From NCBI GenBank assembly GCA_003165315.1, contig PLSX01000102.1, forward strand, positions 1 through 34,506: a stretch of 34,506 nt of DNA, given 5' to 3'. This DNA is from Acidobacteriota bacterium. GTDB lineage: Bacteria > Acidobacteriota > Terriglobia > UBA7540. Both the position numbers and the translations under genes were made by a program. Numbering within the stretch: position 1 is the first letter of the stretch; each line of letters begins with the position of its first letter. This document shows, piece after piece, positions 1-7,795 of this stretch. Under the pieces are notes generated by a model. The model saw only the letters and a program-made list of their open reading frames with translations, was not told the DNA's origin and did no database searches.

Positions 1-2
1 TG

Positions 3-278
3 TTCCTGGCGGCATTCTGCTGGGTCATCGAGGTGAAACACCGCAGGGGTTGGGCATTCCCTCTGGTGGTGATTGGCATGAATTCCATCGCCGCCTATTG
101 CATCGCGCATTTCATGGAAGAGTTCATCATCAGCACGTTTCGCATCCACCTGGGGCCTGACTTCTTTGGTTTCCTTGGAGCCGGCCTCAAGCCTCTGCTG
201 CAGGGTACCGCCGTGCTCTCCTGCTATTGGCTGCTGCTCCTCTGGATGTACCGCAGGAAGCTGTTCTTAAAGATATAG
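3..278 (+). CDS. C-terminal end of a multi-pass membrane protein, DUF5009/NagX acyltransferase-like (partial)
   Basis: Only the last ~91 codons lie in the window; the frame is open from base 3, so the start lies upstream. Two hydrophobic segments are visible: one around FPLVVIGMNSIAAYCIAHF and a last one around LLQGTAVLSCYWLLLLWMY, followed by a basic cytoplasmic tail (RRKLF). The first segment resembles the final helices of heparan-alpha-glucosaminide N-acetyltransferase-like (NagX/DUF5009) inner-membrane proteins, which move acyl groups across the membrane onto sugars. That assignment rests on the pattern of a short C-terminal piece only. It is not part of the T6SS operon: about 1.5 kb of decayed sequence separates them. 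Confidence 0.6.
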   Translation, partial: FLAAFCWVIEVKHRRGWAFPLVVIGMNSIAAYCIAHFMEEFIISTFRIHLGPDFFGFLGAGLKPLLQGTAVLSCYWLLLLWMYRRKLFLKI

Positions 279-515
279 ATCAGATGACGGTTACTGCGTT
301 CGATCAGACCAGGAGCAGAGTCCTGAACCTAGTAGCCAGAGGCATGCGTTCAAGTTTCCATTTCCAAACCCGCCCCGGCCAGACACTCGATGCCAATGTT
401 GCGGCCTTATCCGCCGTCGTAACGACTGATGCTGACATTCAATCTGACAAAGCTGACTCGGCGTTCCTAAAGTGCGAATGAGCCTCGAGTCCCATCCGTC
501 TATCGAGCATTCGCG

Positions 516-1113
516 GACGCGAACTTGGATTATCGCAACGCGTTCATGGTCAGTTGGCTGTGGACGCCTCCGGTGAAGTTCAACGATCATGGGAAGAATG
601 AACTCCCGGGAGGATTGAGCTTCAATGGCATTATACAATCACAAGCGGTGCGCCGATGACCTTCGACAAGAGCAGTCTTGATTTCGCGGCGGAGGGGGCA
701 GTTGCCCTGCAACGAGCCAGCCTATTCCCGCGAATCATCCCAGCCACAGTGCAATGATCTATGAGTGCTTCAGCACCAATGGGTTCGTTAATCCCACTTG
801 CTCCTATAATCCAACAAAAACCATCGGAAATCAGAACTGCACTCCCTTTGGAATTAAGTACAACCTGAAGGGCACCTTCGGGTCAACAGCCCGAAAAATC
901 CTTTCTGGCCCGGCGCTGAACTTCGCAAACTCCGCCGTCATCAAGCACAACCCCGCTATTCCGCCCGGAGTTATTCAACGTCTTTAATCAAACGAATTTC
1001 AACAACCCGGATACGGGGCACTCGACGGAAGCGCCTTCGGAACTTTTCAGGGCGCCAACCAAAAAGCGTCACCCTGAAGGGTGATTCAGTTTGGTTTGGA
1101 GTTCTTCTGGTGA
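516..1113 (+). pseudogene. Relic of the C-terminal region of an Oar-like TonB-dependent receptor
   Basis: Pieces of one recognisable protein appear in order but in changing frames. LDYRNAFMVSWLWTPP...GGLSFNGIIQ is read from 525, TSGAPMTF from 641, STARKILSGPALNFA inside 754-958, FRPELFNVFNQTNFNNPDTG from 959, and FGTFQGANQKASP then RVIQFGLEFFW from 1036 to 1113 with an in-frame TGA at 1075. That order (inner strands, 'R.IL.GP', 'ELFNVFNxxNFxNP', terminal aromatic after 'IQFGL') is typical of the outer-membrane barrel end of Oar/carboxypeptidase-regulatory-like TonB receptors common in Acidobacteriota. At least four frameshifts and one stop rule out function. Bases 279-515 before it contain no recognisable coding sequence and may be more of the same relic. 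Confidence 0.75.
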
Positions 1114-1674
1114 CATCCCTAAATCTGCACCGCAACCTCACGGCTCAATGCGGGCGTCTGGATAACCAACTTTGAGGGCACGGACTCAATTCAAGGTCCG
1201 AATCTGCCGGCTTCGCGTCACAAAGGCAGATCCGGGTGCGATCCTGGTAACAATCCGAGGAAAAAGAATGCGGACGGCGGCCTACCAGACTCGCATTGCT
1301 CCACCTCCTGCTCAATGGCCTCAGAGCGGCTTCAAAATCTTACATTCACAAGAATCCTTCGTGAGATCGTGGAGGAGCCAGCCGGCTAGGAAATCCCCAG
1401 AAACGACAGAGGAGCACCCGTTCTGCGCGCCTCGGCTTCATGAACCTCTATTCTGCCGTAGCCCCAGGCCGGATAGGCATCGATTATGGAGCCACCATTT
1501 TGCACCGTATATTGCTGTCCTGGAGGTATAAGCAACCACAGAATGTACGCGTCCTAAAAATTACCGGGAATTGCGGGGCAGGCGAATGAGGATTCACTTA
1601 AGCCACGGCATGATTTCGAAATTTGGCGGTCCGATGACAGGAAAAATCGTCCCGCATGCCTATTTGATTTTACA
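1114..1674. other. Non-coding or decayed stretch upstream of the T6SS promoter
   Basis: No gene is supported here. Open frames are short, lack ribosome-binding sites and show no family motif. The one stretch that reads like protein is on the minus strand, 1386-1553, where 55 uninterrupted codons include IPPGQQYTVQNGG and YPAWGYGRIEV. It is bounded by stops on both sides and has no start, so it is at best a relic. Confidence 0.5.
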
Positions 1675-1703
1675 TTGACAACGATAAGGATCTTTGCTAA
1701 TAA
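1675..1703 (+). promoter_or_regulatory. Sigma-70-type promoter of the tssB operon
   Basis: TTGACA at 1675-1680 matches the -35 consensus exactly. It is followed by a 17-base spacer and TAATAA (1698-1703), which matches the -10 box at four of six positions. Transcription would start near 1710, leaving a leader of about 48 bases before the tssB ATG at 1758, which has GAGGAG at 1746-1751. It is the first plausible promoter ahead of a long co-directional gene run. No sigma-54 (-24/-12 GG...GC) element was seen here. Activity is inferred from sequence only. Confidence 0.65.
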
Positions 1704-1757
1704 TCACCCAGCAGCGGCAACACGTCAATTAAATATGCGTACATTGAGGAGCGCCCT

Positions 1758-2291
1758 ATGGCAGAGAGCGTCCAGAAGAGGCTTGAAAGGGTAAGGCCCC
1801 CGCGCGTCCACGTGACCTACGACGTGGAGACGGGTGGTGCGATTGAAATCAAAGAACTCCCCTTCGTAATGGGAGTTTTGGGTGATTTTTCTGGTCAACC
1901 GGTCGATCCGCTACCGAAGTTAAAGGATCGAAGGTTTGTGGAAGTTACGCTGGATAACTTTGACAGCGTCTTGGAAAGCATGAAACCCCACGTTGCCTTC
2001 TCAGTGGACAATAAGCTGAGCGACGATGACAACGTGGGGCAACTTAAAGTTGATCTCAACTTCAAATCCATGGAAGATTTCGAGCCCGAGAAGGTTGCCA
2101 GGCAAGTGAAACCTTTGCGCGAATTGCTCGACCTCCGTACCCGCCTCAGTGACCTTAAAGGGACCTTGCAAACCAACGACAAATTGAGCGATGTCCTGCT
2201 GGATGCAGTCTCCAGCACTGAGAAATTGGATAAACTGCGGTCGGAAATCGGGGATAAGAAGGACGATGGGAAGGAGGGGGGCAATGGCTAA
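1758..2291 (+). CDS. tssB: T6SS contractile sheath small subunit TssB (VipA)
   Basis: This 177-aa protein is the small sheath subunit. It pairs with TssC to form the contractile cytoplasmic sheath around the Hcp tube. Family hallmarks are visible: the N-terminal basic region, LPFVMGVLGDFSGQP (about residues 35-49), LDNFDSVLESMKPHV (~66-80), LNFKSMEDFEPEKVARQV (~100-117) and a helical, charged C-terminal end with KDDGKEGGNG. Length is normal (usually 160-180 aa). The ATG at 1758 has GAGGAG six bases upstream. The 3' end overlaps the tssC start by eight bases, so translation of the two sheath subunits is probably coupled. Confidence 0.95.
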   Translation: MAESVQKRLERVRPPRVHVTYDVETGGAIEIKELPFVMGVLGDFSGQPVDPLPKLKDRRFVEVTLDNFDSVLESMKPHVAFSVDNKLSDDDNVGQLKVDLNFKSMEDFEPEKVARQVKPLRELLDLRTRLSDLKGTLQTNDKLSDVLLDAVSSTEKLDKLRSEIGDKKDDGKEGGNG

Positions 2292-3774
2292 CGAAGCAAA
2301 AGCAGCCGCGACACCGCAGACGACTCAGCAAGTGGGGGAAAAATCTCTTCTCGATCAAATAGTAGAGACGGGGAGAGTTGGAACAGATCCGGCAAGTAGG
2401 GAGCGGGGGAAAAATCTTGTTAAAGAGTTCATCTCCCAAGTCTTGGAGGGCTCGGTTACCGTATCCAAGGACACCGAAGCAATGATCAATGCGCGCATCG
2501 CGCAGATTGACCATTTGCTCTCCATCCAGCTCAACGAAGTCCTGCACCATCCTACCTTTCAAAAGCTGGAAGGCAGTTGGCGGGGTCTCAAGTACCTGAT
2601 CAGCCAGAGCGAAACCAGCGCTATGCTGAAGATCAAGGTGCTCAATGTCTCCAAGAAGGATCTACTACGAGACCTCCAGCGCGCCCCGGAATTCGACCAA
2701 AGCGCAGCCTTCAAGAAGATTTACGAAGAGGAATTCGGAGTCTTCGGCGGCCAGCCCTATGGGGCTTTGATTGGCGATTACGAGTTCAGCAAGCATCCGG
2801 AAGACCTTGAGCTTCTGGAAAAGATGGCGGCAGTGGCGGGTGCAGCACACGCCCCCTTCATATCCGCAGCATCTTCCCAGCTTCTGAATATGGAAAGCTA
2901 CCAGCAATTGGACCAACCCCGCGACATTGGTCGCATTTTCGATACCACTGAATTCGCCAAATGGAAGAGTTTCCGGCAGAGCGATGATAGCCGGTACGTG
3001 GGGCTCTGCGTTCCCCACATTCTGATGCGACTCCCCTACGGCCGGGATACAGCGCCCGTCGATGCCTTTAATTACGAAGAAGGGGTTGATGGAACGGATC
3101 ATTCGAAATACCTGTGGGGGAATGCCGCCTATGCCATGGGAGCCCGAATGACCGGCGCCTTTGCTCTTTACGGTTGGTGCGCCGCCATTCGCGGAGTGCA
3201 AGGCGGAGGATTGGTGGAGGGATTACCATCCCATACCTTCCGGACGGACGATGGCGATGTTGCTTTGAAGTGTCCAACGGAGATCGCGATCACGGACCGC
3301 CGAGAAAAAGAACTGGCGGATCAGGGTCTGATCCCTCTGGTGCACTGCAAGGGAACAGACAAGGCGGCTTTCTTCAGCGTCCAATCGGCCAACAAACCCA
3401 AGTTGTACGATAGTGATGCGGCAAACGCCAATGCCCGCCTCTCCTCTCAGTTACCCTACATCATGGCAACCTGCAGGTTCGCCCATTACCTGAAGGCGAT
3501 GATGCGGGATCGGATTGGCAGCTTCACTTCCAAAGAAGAACTCACGATGTTCTTCAATCGTTGGATCACACAGTACGTCACCACCGACGATTTGGCGTCG
3601 CAGGCCACCAAGGCAAAGTACCCCTTGCGTGAAGCCCGCGTCGACGTGGAAGAGATTAAAGGCAAGCCGGGAGCGTACCGGGCCGTGGCTTTCCTGCGCC
3701 CACACTTCCAACTTGATGAGCTTACAGTTTCGCTGCGCCTGGTTGCATCTTTGCCAGCCTCCGCGAAAGCCTAA
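2284..3774 (+). CDS. tssC: T6SS contractile sheath large subunit TssC (VipB)
   Basis: This 496-aa protein is the large sheath subunit, full length for the family. Conserved blocks in order are: HHPTFQKLEGSWRGLKYL (about 88-105), LNVSKKDLLRDL (~120-131), FGGQPYGALIGDYEF (~154-168), YVGLCVPHILMRLPYGRDT (~238-256), FNYEEGVDG...YLWGNAAYAMG (~262-286) and the C-terminal RFAHYLKAMMRDRIGSF (~398-414). The frame is open further upstream, but the ATG at 2284 is chosen because GGAGGGGGG sits just before it and the protein then begins where TssC proteins usually begin. A strong hairpin (3789-3817) follows before hcp. Confidence 0.96.
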   Translation: MANEAKAAATPQTTQQVGEKSLLDQIVETGRVGTDPASRERGKNLVKEFISQVLEGSVTVSKDTEAMINARIAQIDHLLSIQLNEVLHHPTFQKLEGSWRGLKYLISQSETSAMLKIKVLNVSKKDLLRDLQRAPEFDQSAAFKKIYEEEFGVFGGQPYGALIGDYEFSKHPEDLELLEKMAAVAGAAHAPFISAASSQLLNMESYQQLDQPRDIGRIFDTTEFAKWKSFRQSDDSRYVGLCVPHILMRLPYGRDTAPVDAFNYEEGVDGTDHSKYLWGNAAYAMGARMTGAFALYGWCAAIRGVQGGGLVEGLPSHTFRTDDGDVALKCPTEIAITDRREKELADQGLIPLVHCKGTDKAAFFSVQSANKPKLYDSDAANANARLSSQLPYIMATCRFAHYLKAMMRDRIGSFTSKEELTMFFNRWITQYVTTDDLASQATKAKYPLREARVDVEEIKGKPGAYRAVAFLRPHFQLDELTVSLRLVASLPASAKA

Positions 3775-3788
3775 TGTGCAGGGCTCGC

Positions 3789-3817
3789 GTGGCGGGCTTG
3801 CGGAGCAAGTCCGCCAC
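3789..3817 (+). promoter_or_regulatory. Stem-loop between tssC and hcp
   Basis: GTGGCGG (3789-3795) pairs with CCGCCAC (3811-3817). The stem continues through a G-T wobble (3796/3810) and CTTG/CAAG (3797-3800 with 3806-3809), closing a five-base loop. That is a 12-pair stem. No T-run follows, so it is unlikely to be a classical intrinsic terminator. An mRNA-processing, stability or partial attenuation role between the sheath and tube genes is inferred. Confidence 0.6.
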
Positions 3818-3858
3818 CGATGCATTTACAACTATAAATTCAAGGAGGAGAAGATATC

Positions 3859-4347
3859 ATGGCGATTGAATATTTCTTGAAACTGGAAGGCATTGCAGGT
3901 GAAGCTGCCGCTTCCAAACATACTTCTGAAATCGAGGTGAAGTCTTGGAGTTGGGCTGCCAGCAATCCCGCCAGCATATCAGGCCAGGGTTTAAGCGCTG
4001 GGAAATTCGCACTTTCGGATCTCAGCATTACCAAGCCGGTAGATAAGTCGAGCGCCAAACTTTTGGAACTGTGCTGCACCGGTAAGCATATTAGCAAAGG
4101 TGTACTGACATGCGCCAAGTCGACGGGCGACAAGAACCCCGCGGATTACTTAACCTTGAAGCTTGAGGAAATTGTCATCACCTCCCTCCAATGCGGCGGT
4201 TCGTCGGGCGAGGATATCGGTATTGAATCGATGTCTCTTACTGCCGGAAAGTATACCTTTGATTATAAGCTCCAAGGGAAAGATGGAACCTTGACGGCCG
4301 CCGGAACCGCGAACATTGATCAATTCTTGCGCGAATCCTCCTCATAA
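3859..4347 (+). CDS. hcp: T6SS tube protein Hcp (TssD), first copy
   Basis: This 162-aa protein of the Hcp family forms hexameric rings that stack into the inner tube inside the TssBC sheath and are expelled on firing. Visible features are the N-terminal strand EYFLKLEGI, IEVKSWSWAASN (about 26-37), the central LSDLSITKPVDKSSAKLLELCCTG, and the C-terminal strands MSLTAGKYTFDYKLQGKDG. Length and layout are normal. The ATG at 3859 has an almost perfect Shine-Dalgarno (AAGGAGGAGA). Together with stem-loops on both sides of the gene this suggests high expression, as expected for the most abundant secreted subunit. Confidence 0.94.
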   Translation: MAIEYFLKLEGIAGEAAASKHTSEIEVKSWSWAASNPASISGQGLSAGKFALSDLSITKPVDKSSAKLLELCCTGKHISKGVLTCAKSTGDKNPADYLTLKLEEIVITSLQCGGSSGEDIGIESMSLTAGKYTFDYKLQGKDGTLTAAGTANIDQFLRESSS

Positions 4348-4489
4348 CCAGGGGGGCCTTTCGCGACAAATATCGAGGGGGATAATGGACACTGCTTTTT
4401 TCAAGCTGCGTCCTAACTCGCTTTCCCTTGGAATGATCGTGGAAACTATTGCCCTGTGCCAGGGTCCAACGGCGCAGGGCGAATTACCC

Positions 4490-4520
4490 GGGGTAAGCCG
4501 GCGTAAGCCGGACTTACCCC
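4490..4520 (+). promoter_or_regulatory. Stem-loop with alternative folds between the two hcp genes
   Basis: GGGGTAAG (4490-4497) pairs with CTTACCCC (4513-4520), and inside it CCGGC (4498-4502) pairs with GCCGG (4507-4511). This leaves a GTAA tetraloop (GNRA type) and one bulged A (4512), a 13-pair stem in all. TTACCC at 4484-4489 could instead pair with GGGTAA at 4491-4496, and the unit GTAAGCCGG is present twice (4493-4501, 4503-4511), so competing folds are possible. It lies within the 292-base gap 4348-4639. That gap also contains GCCCTG...CAGGGC pairing and a weak 77-codon frame from 4385 that I do not support as a gene. An attenuator or mRNA-stabilising role is inferred. Confidence 0.55.
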
Positions 4521-4639
4521 CCTTATTTCCTCACGACCCTTTCTTGCGGGTGGGGGACAATCCAACGGCACGAGGGTTGCGTTACCCTTATGCAGTAGGC
4601 CGAAATCTGACAAGTTGACCGAAACGAGGCTTGCAAGAG

Positions 4640-5194
4640 ATGCCTTTAATCCCAGTAATGTCAGGGGCGCCCTCGCCGGGAGCAGCGCCACAACAAGCCT
4701 TAAGAGGATATGAGGCCCATCTTGACCTCGGCTCCGTTCAAGGAGAGAGCAGCTCCTCGGCGCACCCAAACGAAATAGAGGTCGTTTCGCTTTCCTGGTC
4801 TTTATCCAACACTGCGGTCAGGAGTGCTCAAGGGACTACGGCCAAAGGGGGAAAGGCTTCCGTTGGCGAGATAAGTATAGTAAAACACACGGACAAGTCC
4901 ACCCCTCCGATCTTTGCGGCGGTAACCACCTGCCAGACATTCCCTAAAGTGACCATCTCTCTGAGCAAATCGACGGGCGGCAAAAAGCCCGAGGATTACT
5001 TCACCATCAAAATGACGAACGTCTATATCAGTTCCATGCAGCTATCCTCCCCCAGCGGGGGGGAGCTGGGAACAGAGACCATTACCCTCAATTTTCAAAC
5101 GATAACGTTGGATTACAAGATGCAGACCGCGATGGGAATTCTAGTTTCGGCAGCGACTGCATCCTACAGTCTCGTCGATGGAACAGGTTCCTAA
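4640..5194 (+). CDS. Second Hcp-family tube protein
   Basis: This 184-aa Hcp-family protein is divergent from the first copy but clearly related. Shared blocks include NEIEVVSLSWSLSN (compare SEIEVKSWSWAASN in the first), SIVKHTDKSTPPIF, LSKSTGGKKPEDYFTIKM (compare AKSTGDKNPADYLTLKL) and a C-terminal strand TLDYKM. It carries about 20 extra N-terminal residues rich in P, A, G and S before the usual first strand. The start is uncertain: ATG 4640 has only GAGG at 4626-4629, and TTG 4631 or ATG 4658 are alternatives. It could be a second tube subunit, a variant for a particular cargo, or a cap ring next to VgrG. Confidence 0.88.
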   Translation: MPLIPVMSGAPSPGAAPQQALRGYEAHLDLGSVQGESSSSAHPNEIEVVSLSWSLSNTAVRSAQGTTAKGGKASVGEISIVKHTDKSTPPIFAAVTTCQTFPKVTISLSKSTGGKKPEDYFTIKMTNVYISSMQLSSPSGGELGTETITLNFQTITLDYKMQTAMGILVSAATASYSLVDGTGS

Positions 5195-5230
5195 TCGGGA
5201 AAGGTCAGCGAGCTCGGCTCGATCACGCAT

Positions 5231-5962
5231 ATGGATAACGCCAATCAGCTCCTTCAAGCGGGAAAGCTCAATGAAGCAATTCAGGTCCTAAATGCAGAAG
5301 TCCGCAACCACCCCGAGGATTCCAAGCGCCGAATTTTTCTCTTTGAGCTTCTTTGCTTCGCCGGGGAGTACGACCGCGCGGAAAAGCAGCTCGATATTCT
5401 GGGCTCCGACGATATGCAGAAGGAGATGGGTGCCCTGCTCTATCGAAGCGCCCTGCACGCGGAAAAATCCCGTAACGAATTATTCACCAAGAAGGAATAT
5501 CCCAAACCGGTAGGCAGCGAAGCCGCCACCGGGGGCGCCGTTTCCGGAACCTTGAATGGGAAACCCTTTCAATCCATTACCGACGCTGACCCGCGAATTG
5601 GGCCGCGCCTGGAAGTCTTTGCCGGCGGGAACTACCTTTGGATGAACTTCGAGCATCTTGCATCGATCGACATGGAAAAGCCACGCCGATTGCGTGATCT
5701 GCTGTGGACGCCTGCCCGCCTCCGCGGTGGCCCCGCACTGAAGGATACTGAGCTGGGTGAAATTCTTCTGCCCGCGCTGACTCCCTTTGCCTGGCAGGAC
5801 TCCGAAGATGCGGTTCGGCTGGGTCGCGTCACCGAATGGGTGGAAAGCGAATCCGGAGAAGCCGTGCCCGTAGGTCAAAAAATGTTGCTCGTGGACGGCG
5901 AGGAGTTCCCGCTTCTCGAGATCCGAAAACTGGAAATTAATCTCCCTCAACCCACATCATAG
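5231..5962 (+). CDS. tagJ: T6SS accessory protein TagJ (ImpE/SciE family)
   Basis: This 243-aa protein matches the ImpE/TagJ layout. A TPR-like N-terminal helical part (LLQAGKLNEAIQVLNAEVRNHPEDSKRR, FELLCFAGEYDRAEKQLDIL) is followed by a C-terminal alpha/beta part. The latter contains DADPRIGPRLEVFAGGNYLWM (about 118-138), the RDLLWTPA block and LLPALTPFAW. In P. aeruginosa and related systems TagJ binds TssB and assists ClpV-dependent sheath handling. Placement between the hcp genes and tssA agrees with this. The ATG at 5231 has no strong Shine-Dalgarno sequence, so translation may depend on the preceding gene. Confidence 0.88.
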   Translation: MDNANQLLQAGKLNEAIQVLNAEVRNHPEDSKRRIFLFELLCFAGEYDRAEKQLDILGSDDMQKEMGALLYRSALHAEKSRNELFTKKEYPKPVGSEAATGGAVSGTLNGKPFQSITDADPRIGPRLEVFAGGNYLWMNFEHLASIDMEKPRRLRDLLWTPARLRGGPALKDTELGEILLPALTPFAWQDSEDAVRLGRVTEWVESESGEAVPVGQKMLLVDGEEFPLLEIRKLEINLPQPTS

Positions 5963-5968
5963 GTCAGC

Positions 5969-7795
5969 ATGCCACTTCCAGATAACCTGCTCAACCCGAT
6001 TCCGGGAGAAAACCCTAGCGGAGAGGATCTTCGCTACGCTCCCATCTACGACCAGATTAAAGAAGCCCGCCGTGAAGAAGACGATTCCGCTCAGGGTGAG
6101 TGGGTCCATGACGTCAAGAAGGCGGACTTCCCTCTGGTGATCAAACTCGCGACGGACGCACTGGCCACCAAGAGTAAAGACCTTCAAATTGCGGCATGGC
6201 TTACAGAAGCTATGGTGCGGGTGGAAGGTTTTGCCGGCCTGAAGCAGGGTCTGCAGCTTCTCCAAGACCTGACGGCGACTTTCTGGGAAACTGTTTATCC
6301 GCAACTCGAGGATGGCGACGCGGAACTTCGCGCCTCACCCTTGCAATGGATCGGAACCAGCATCGGGTCGATTCTGCGTTTGGTCCCTCTTAACCGGGCC
6401 GGCAATGGATGGCTGGATTACGCGGAATCGAGGAAGATCCCCACAGAAGAACAGGCCGACACAGATGAAAAGGTCAACGCCCGTCGCCAGGCTCTGACTG
6501 ACGGAAAGCTTGCCCCGGAATTGTTCGACAAGTCCTTTGCCGAAACGCCCAAAGCATTCTATGCGGGAGCGGAAACAACGCTGGATGAGTCCATCAAGCT
6601 GGTGGAGTCACTCGACCTCCTCTGCCGGGATAAGTTCGGAGATGTCTCACCCAGCTTCCTGGATCTAAAGAAAGCTTTGACGGAAGTCCGGCACACCGTT
6701 CACCAGCTTTTGCAAAAGAAGCGTGAGACGGACCCTGACCCCGTTGAGGCTCAGGCAGAGGGTCAAGGTGGAGAGGCTGCTTCTGAAGAGGGTTTTGCCG
6801 GTGCAATTCCCGTAAAGGCTGGCGGAGCGGCCCCTGCTGGTATCGTGATCCCTTATGGCGCCAACGAGCCGGCGGAACGCGTGGATTCGATTAAGGCTAT
6901 AGGCCGCGCCGCTGGCACCCTGCGCAAATTGGAACCCTTTAGCCCCGCTCCTTTCTTAATGTTAAGAGGTCTGCGCTGGGGGGAACTGCGCGCCGCCCTG
7001 AACAATCAGGATTTGACGCGCTTGGAAGGTCCCCCCACGGAATTGCGCCAGCACATCAAGCGCCTGGCCATAGAGGGCAAGTGGAGCGATCTGCTGGAGG
7101 CGGCGGAAAACTGCATGTCGCTACCGTGCAGCCGCGGCTGGCTGGATCTCCAGAAGTTTACCGTGGATGCCTGCGCGGGGTTAGGCGCCGAATATTCCGG
7201 CATTGCCGTCGCCATTCGGAGTGAACTGAAAACCCTGGTGCGCGATGTGCCACAAGTACTGGAAGTGAGCCTTTTAGATGACACTCCGGCCGCCAATGCG
7301 GAAACGCGGGCCTGGCTTCAGGAATTGGTGGCGGAAACGCCTGCTCCGGTCGCGGAAGGAGAAGTTCCGGCGGACGCACCTGTAGTGGAAAATTATTCAG
7401 CTCCCGGCTGGCATCGAAAATTCGCCGACAGCTTTGACCTTGCGAACGCGGCAATGAAGGCAGGGCAGCCGGAAAAAGCCATCGATACCATGACCCAGGA
7501 AGTAGGGCGTCAGCTTACGGGGAGAGGCCAGTTCTTCCGCAAACTTCAACTTGTAGAGATCTGCATTGCGGCGGGGAAGAATGCAGTTGCCCAGCCTATC
7601 ATCGATGACCTGGTGGCAATTGTTGAGAACAATCACCTGGAAACTTGGGAAGACCCCAAAATCGTTGCCAAAGCCCTGGTTTTTATCATCAAGAACAGCG
7701 AAAGGGTGCAAGCGGACGACTCAGAAAGACAGAGACTGTTTCAGAAGGTCGTGCGGCTTGACCCTGTTCAGGCTATCACCCATCTTGGAAGCTAA
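5969..7795 (+). CDS. tssA: T6SS assembly protein TssA, long form with VasJ-like C-terminus
   Basis: This 608-aa protein starts with the ImpA_N signature LLNPIPGENPSGEDLRY (about 7-23) and YDQIKEARREED, followed by LQIAAWLTEAMVRVEGF and TVYPQLEDGDAELRASPLQWIG. This domain marks TssA, which docks at the membrane complex and baseplate and coordinates sheath and tube polymerisation. A Glu/Ala/Gly-rich linker (~255-290) leads to a helical C-terminal half, including SCEP-type helical repeats around FADSFDLANAAMKAGQPEKAI and KLQLVEICIAAGKN, which resembles VasJ-type TssA. It begins seven bases after tagJ stops and its TAA overlaps the tssE ATG by one base. Confidence 0.9.
   Translation: MPLPDNLLNPIPGENPSGEDLRYAPIYDQIKEARREEDDSAQGEWVHDVKKADFPLVIKLATDALATKSKDLQIAAWLTEAMVRVEGFAGLKQGLQLLQDLTATFWETVYPQLEDGDAELRASPLQWIGTSIGSILRLVPLNRAGNGWLDYAESRKIPTEEQADTDEKVNARRQALTDGKLAPELFDKSFAETPKAFYAGAETTLDESIKLVESLDLLCRDKFGDVSPSFLDLKKALTEVRHTVHQLLQKKRETDPDPVEAQAEGQGGEAASEEGFAGAIPVKAGGAAPAGIVIPYGANEPAERVDSIKAIGRAAGTLRKLEPFSPAPFLMLRGLRWGELRAALNNQDLTRLEGPPTELRQHIKRLAIEGKWSDLLEAAENCMSLPCSRGWLDLQKFTVDACAGLGAEYSGIAVAIRSELKTLVRDVPQVLEVSLLDDTPAANAETRAWLQELVAETPAPVAEGEVPADAPVVENYSAPGWHRKFADSFDLANAAMKAGQPEKAIDTMTQEVGRQLTGRGQFFRKLQLVEICIAAGKNAVAQPIIDDLVAIVENNHLETWEDPKIVAKALVFIIKNSERVQADDSERQRLFQKVVRLDPVQAITHLGS

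Noticed and set aside
754..987. Stand-alone 77-aa gene
   Set aside because: Its sequence continues, in other frames, the TonB-receptor relic; it is a fragment, not a gene.
1172..1531. 119-codon plus-strand frame
   Set aside because: No ribosome-binding site or family pattern, and a composition rich in Arg, Pro and Ser typical of a chance frame.
4385..4618. 77-codon frame between the two hcp genes with GAGGGGG before its ATG
   Set aside because: Composition is unlike a protein, it spans the strong stem-loop, and the repeated GTAAGCCGG units are better explained as RNA structure.
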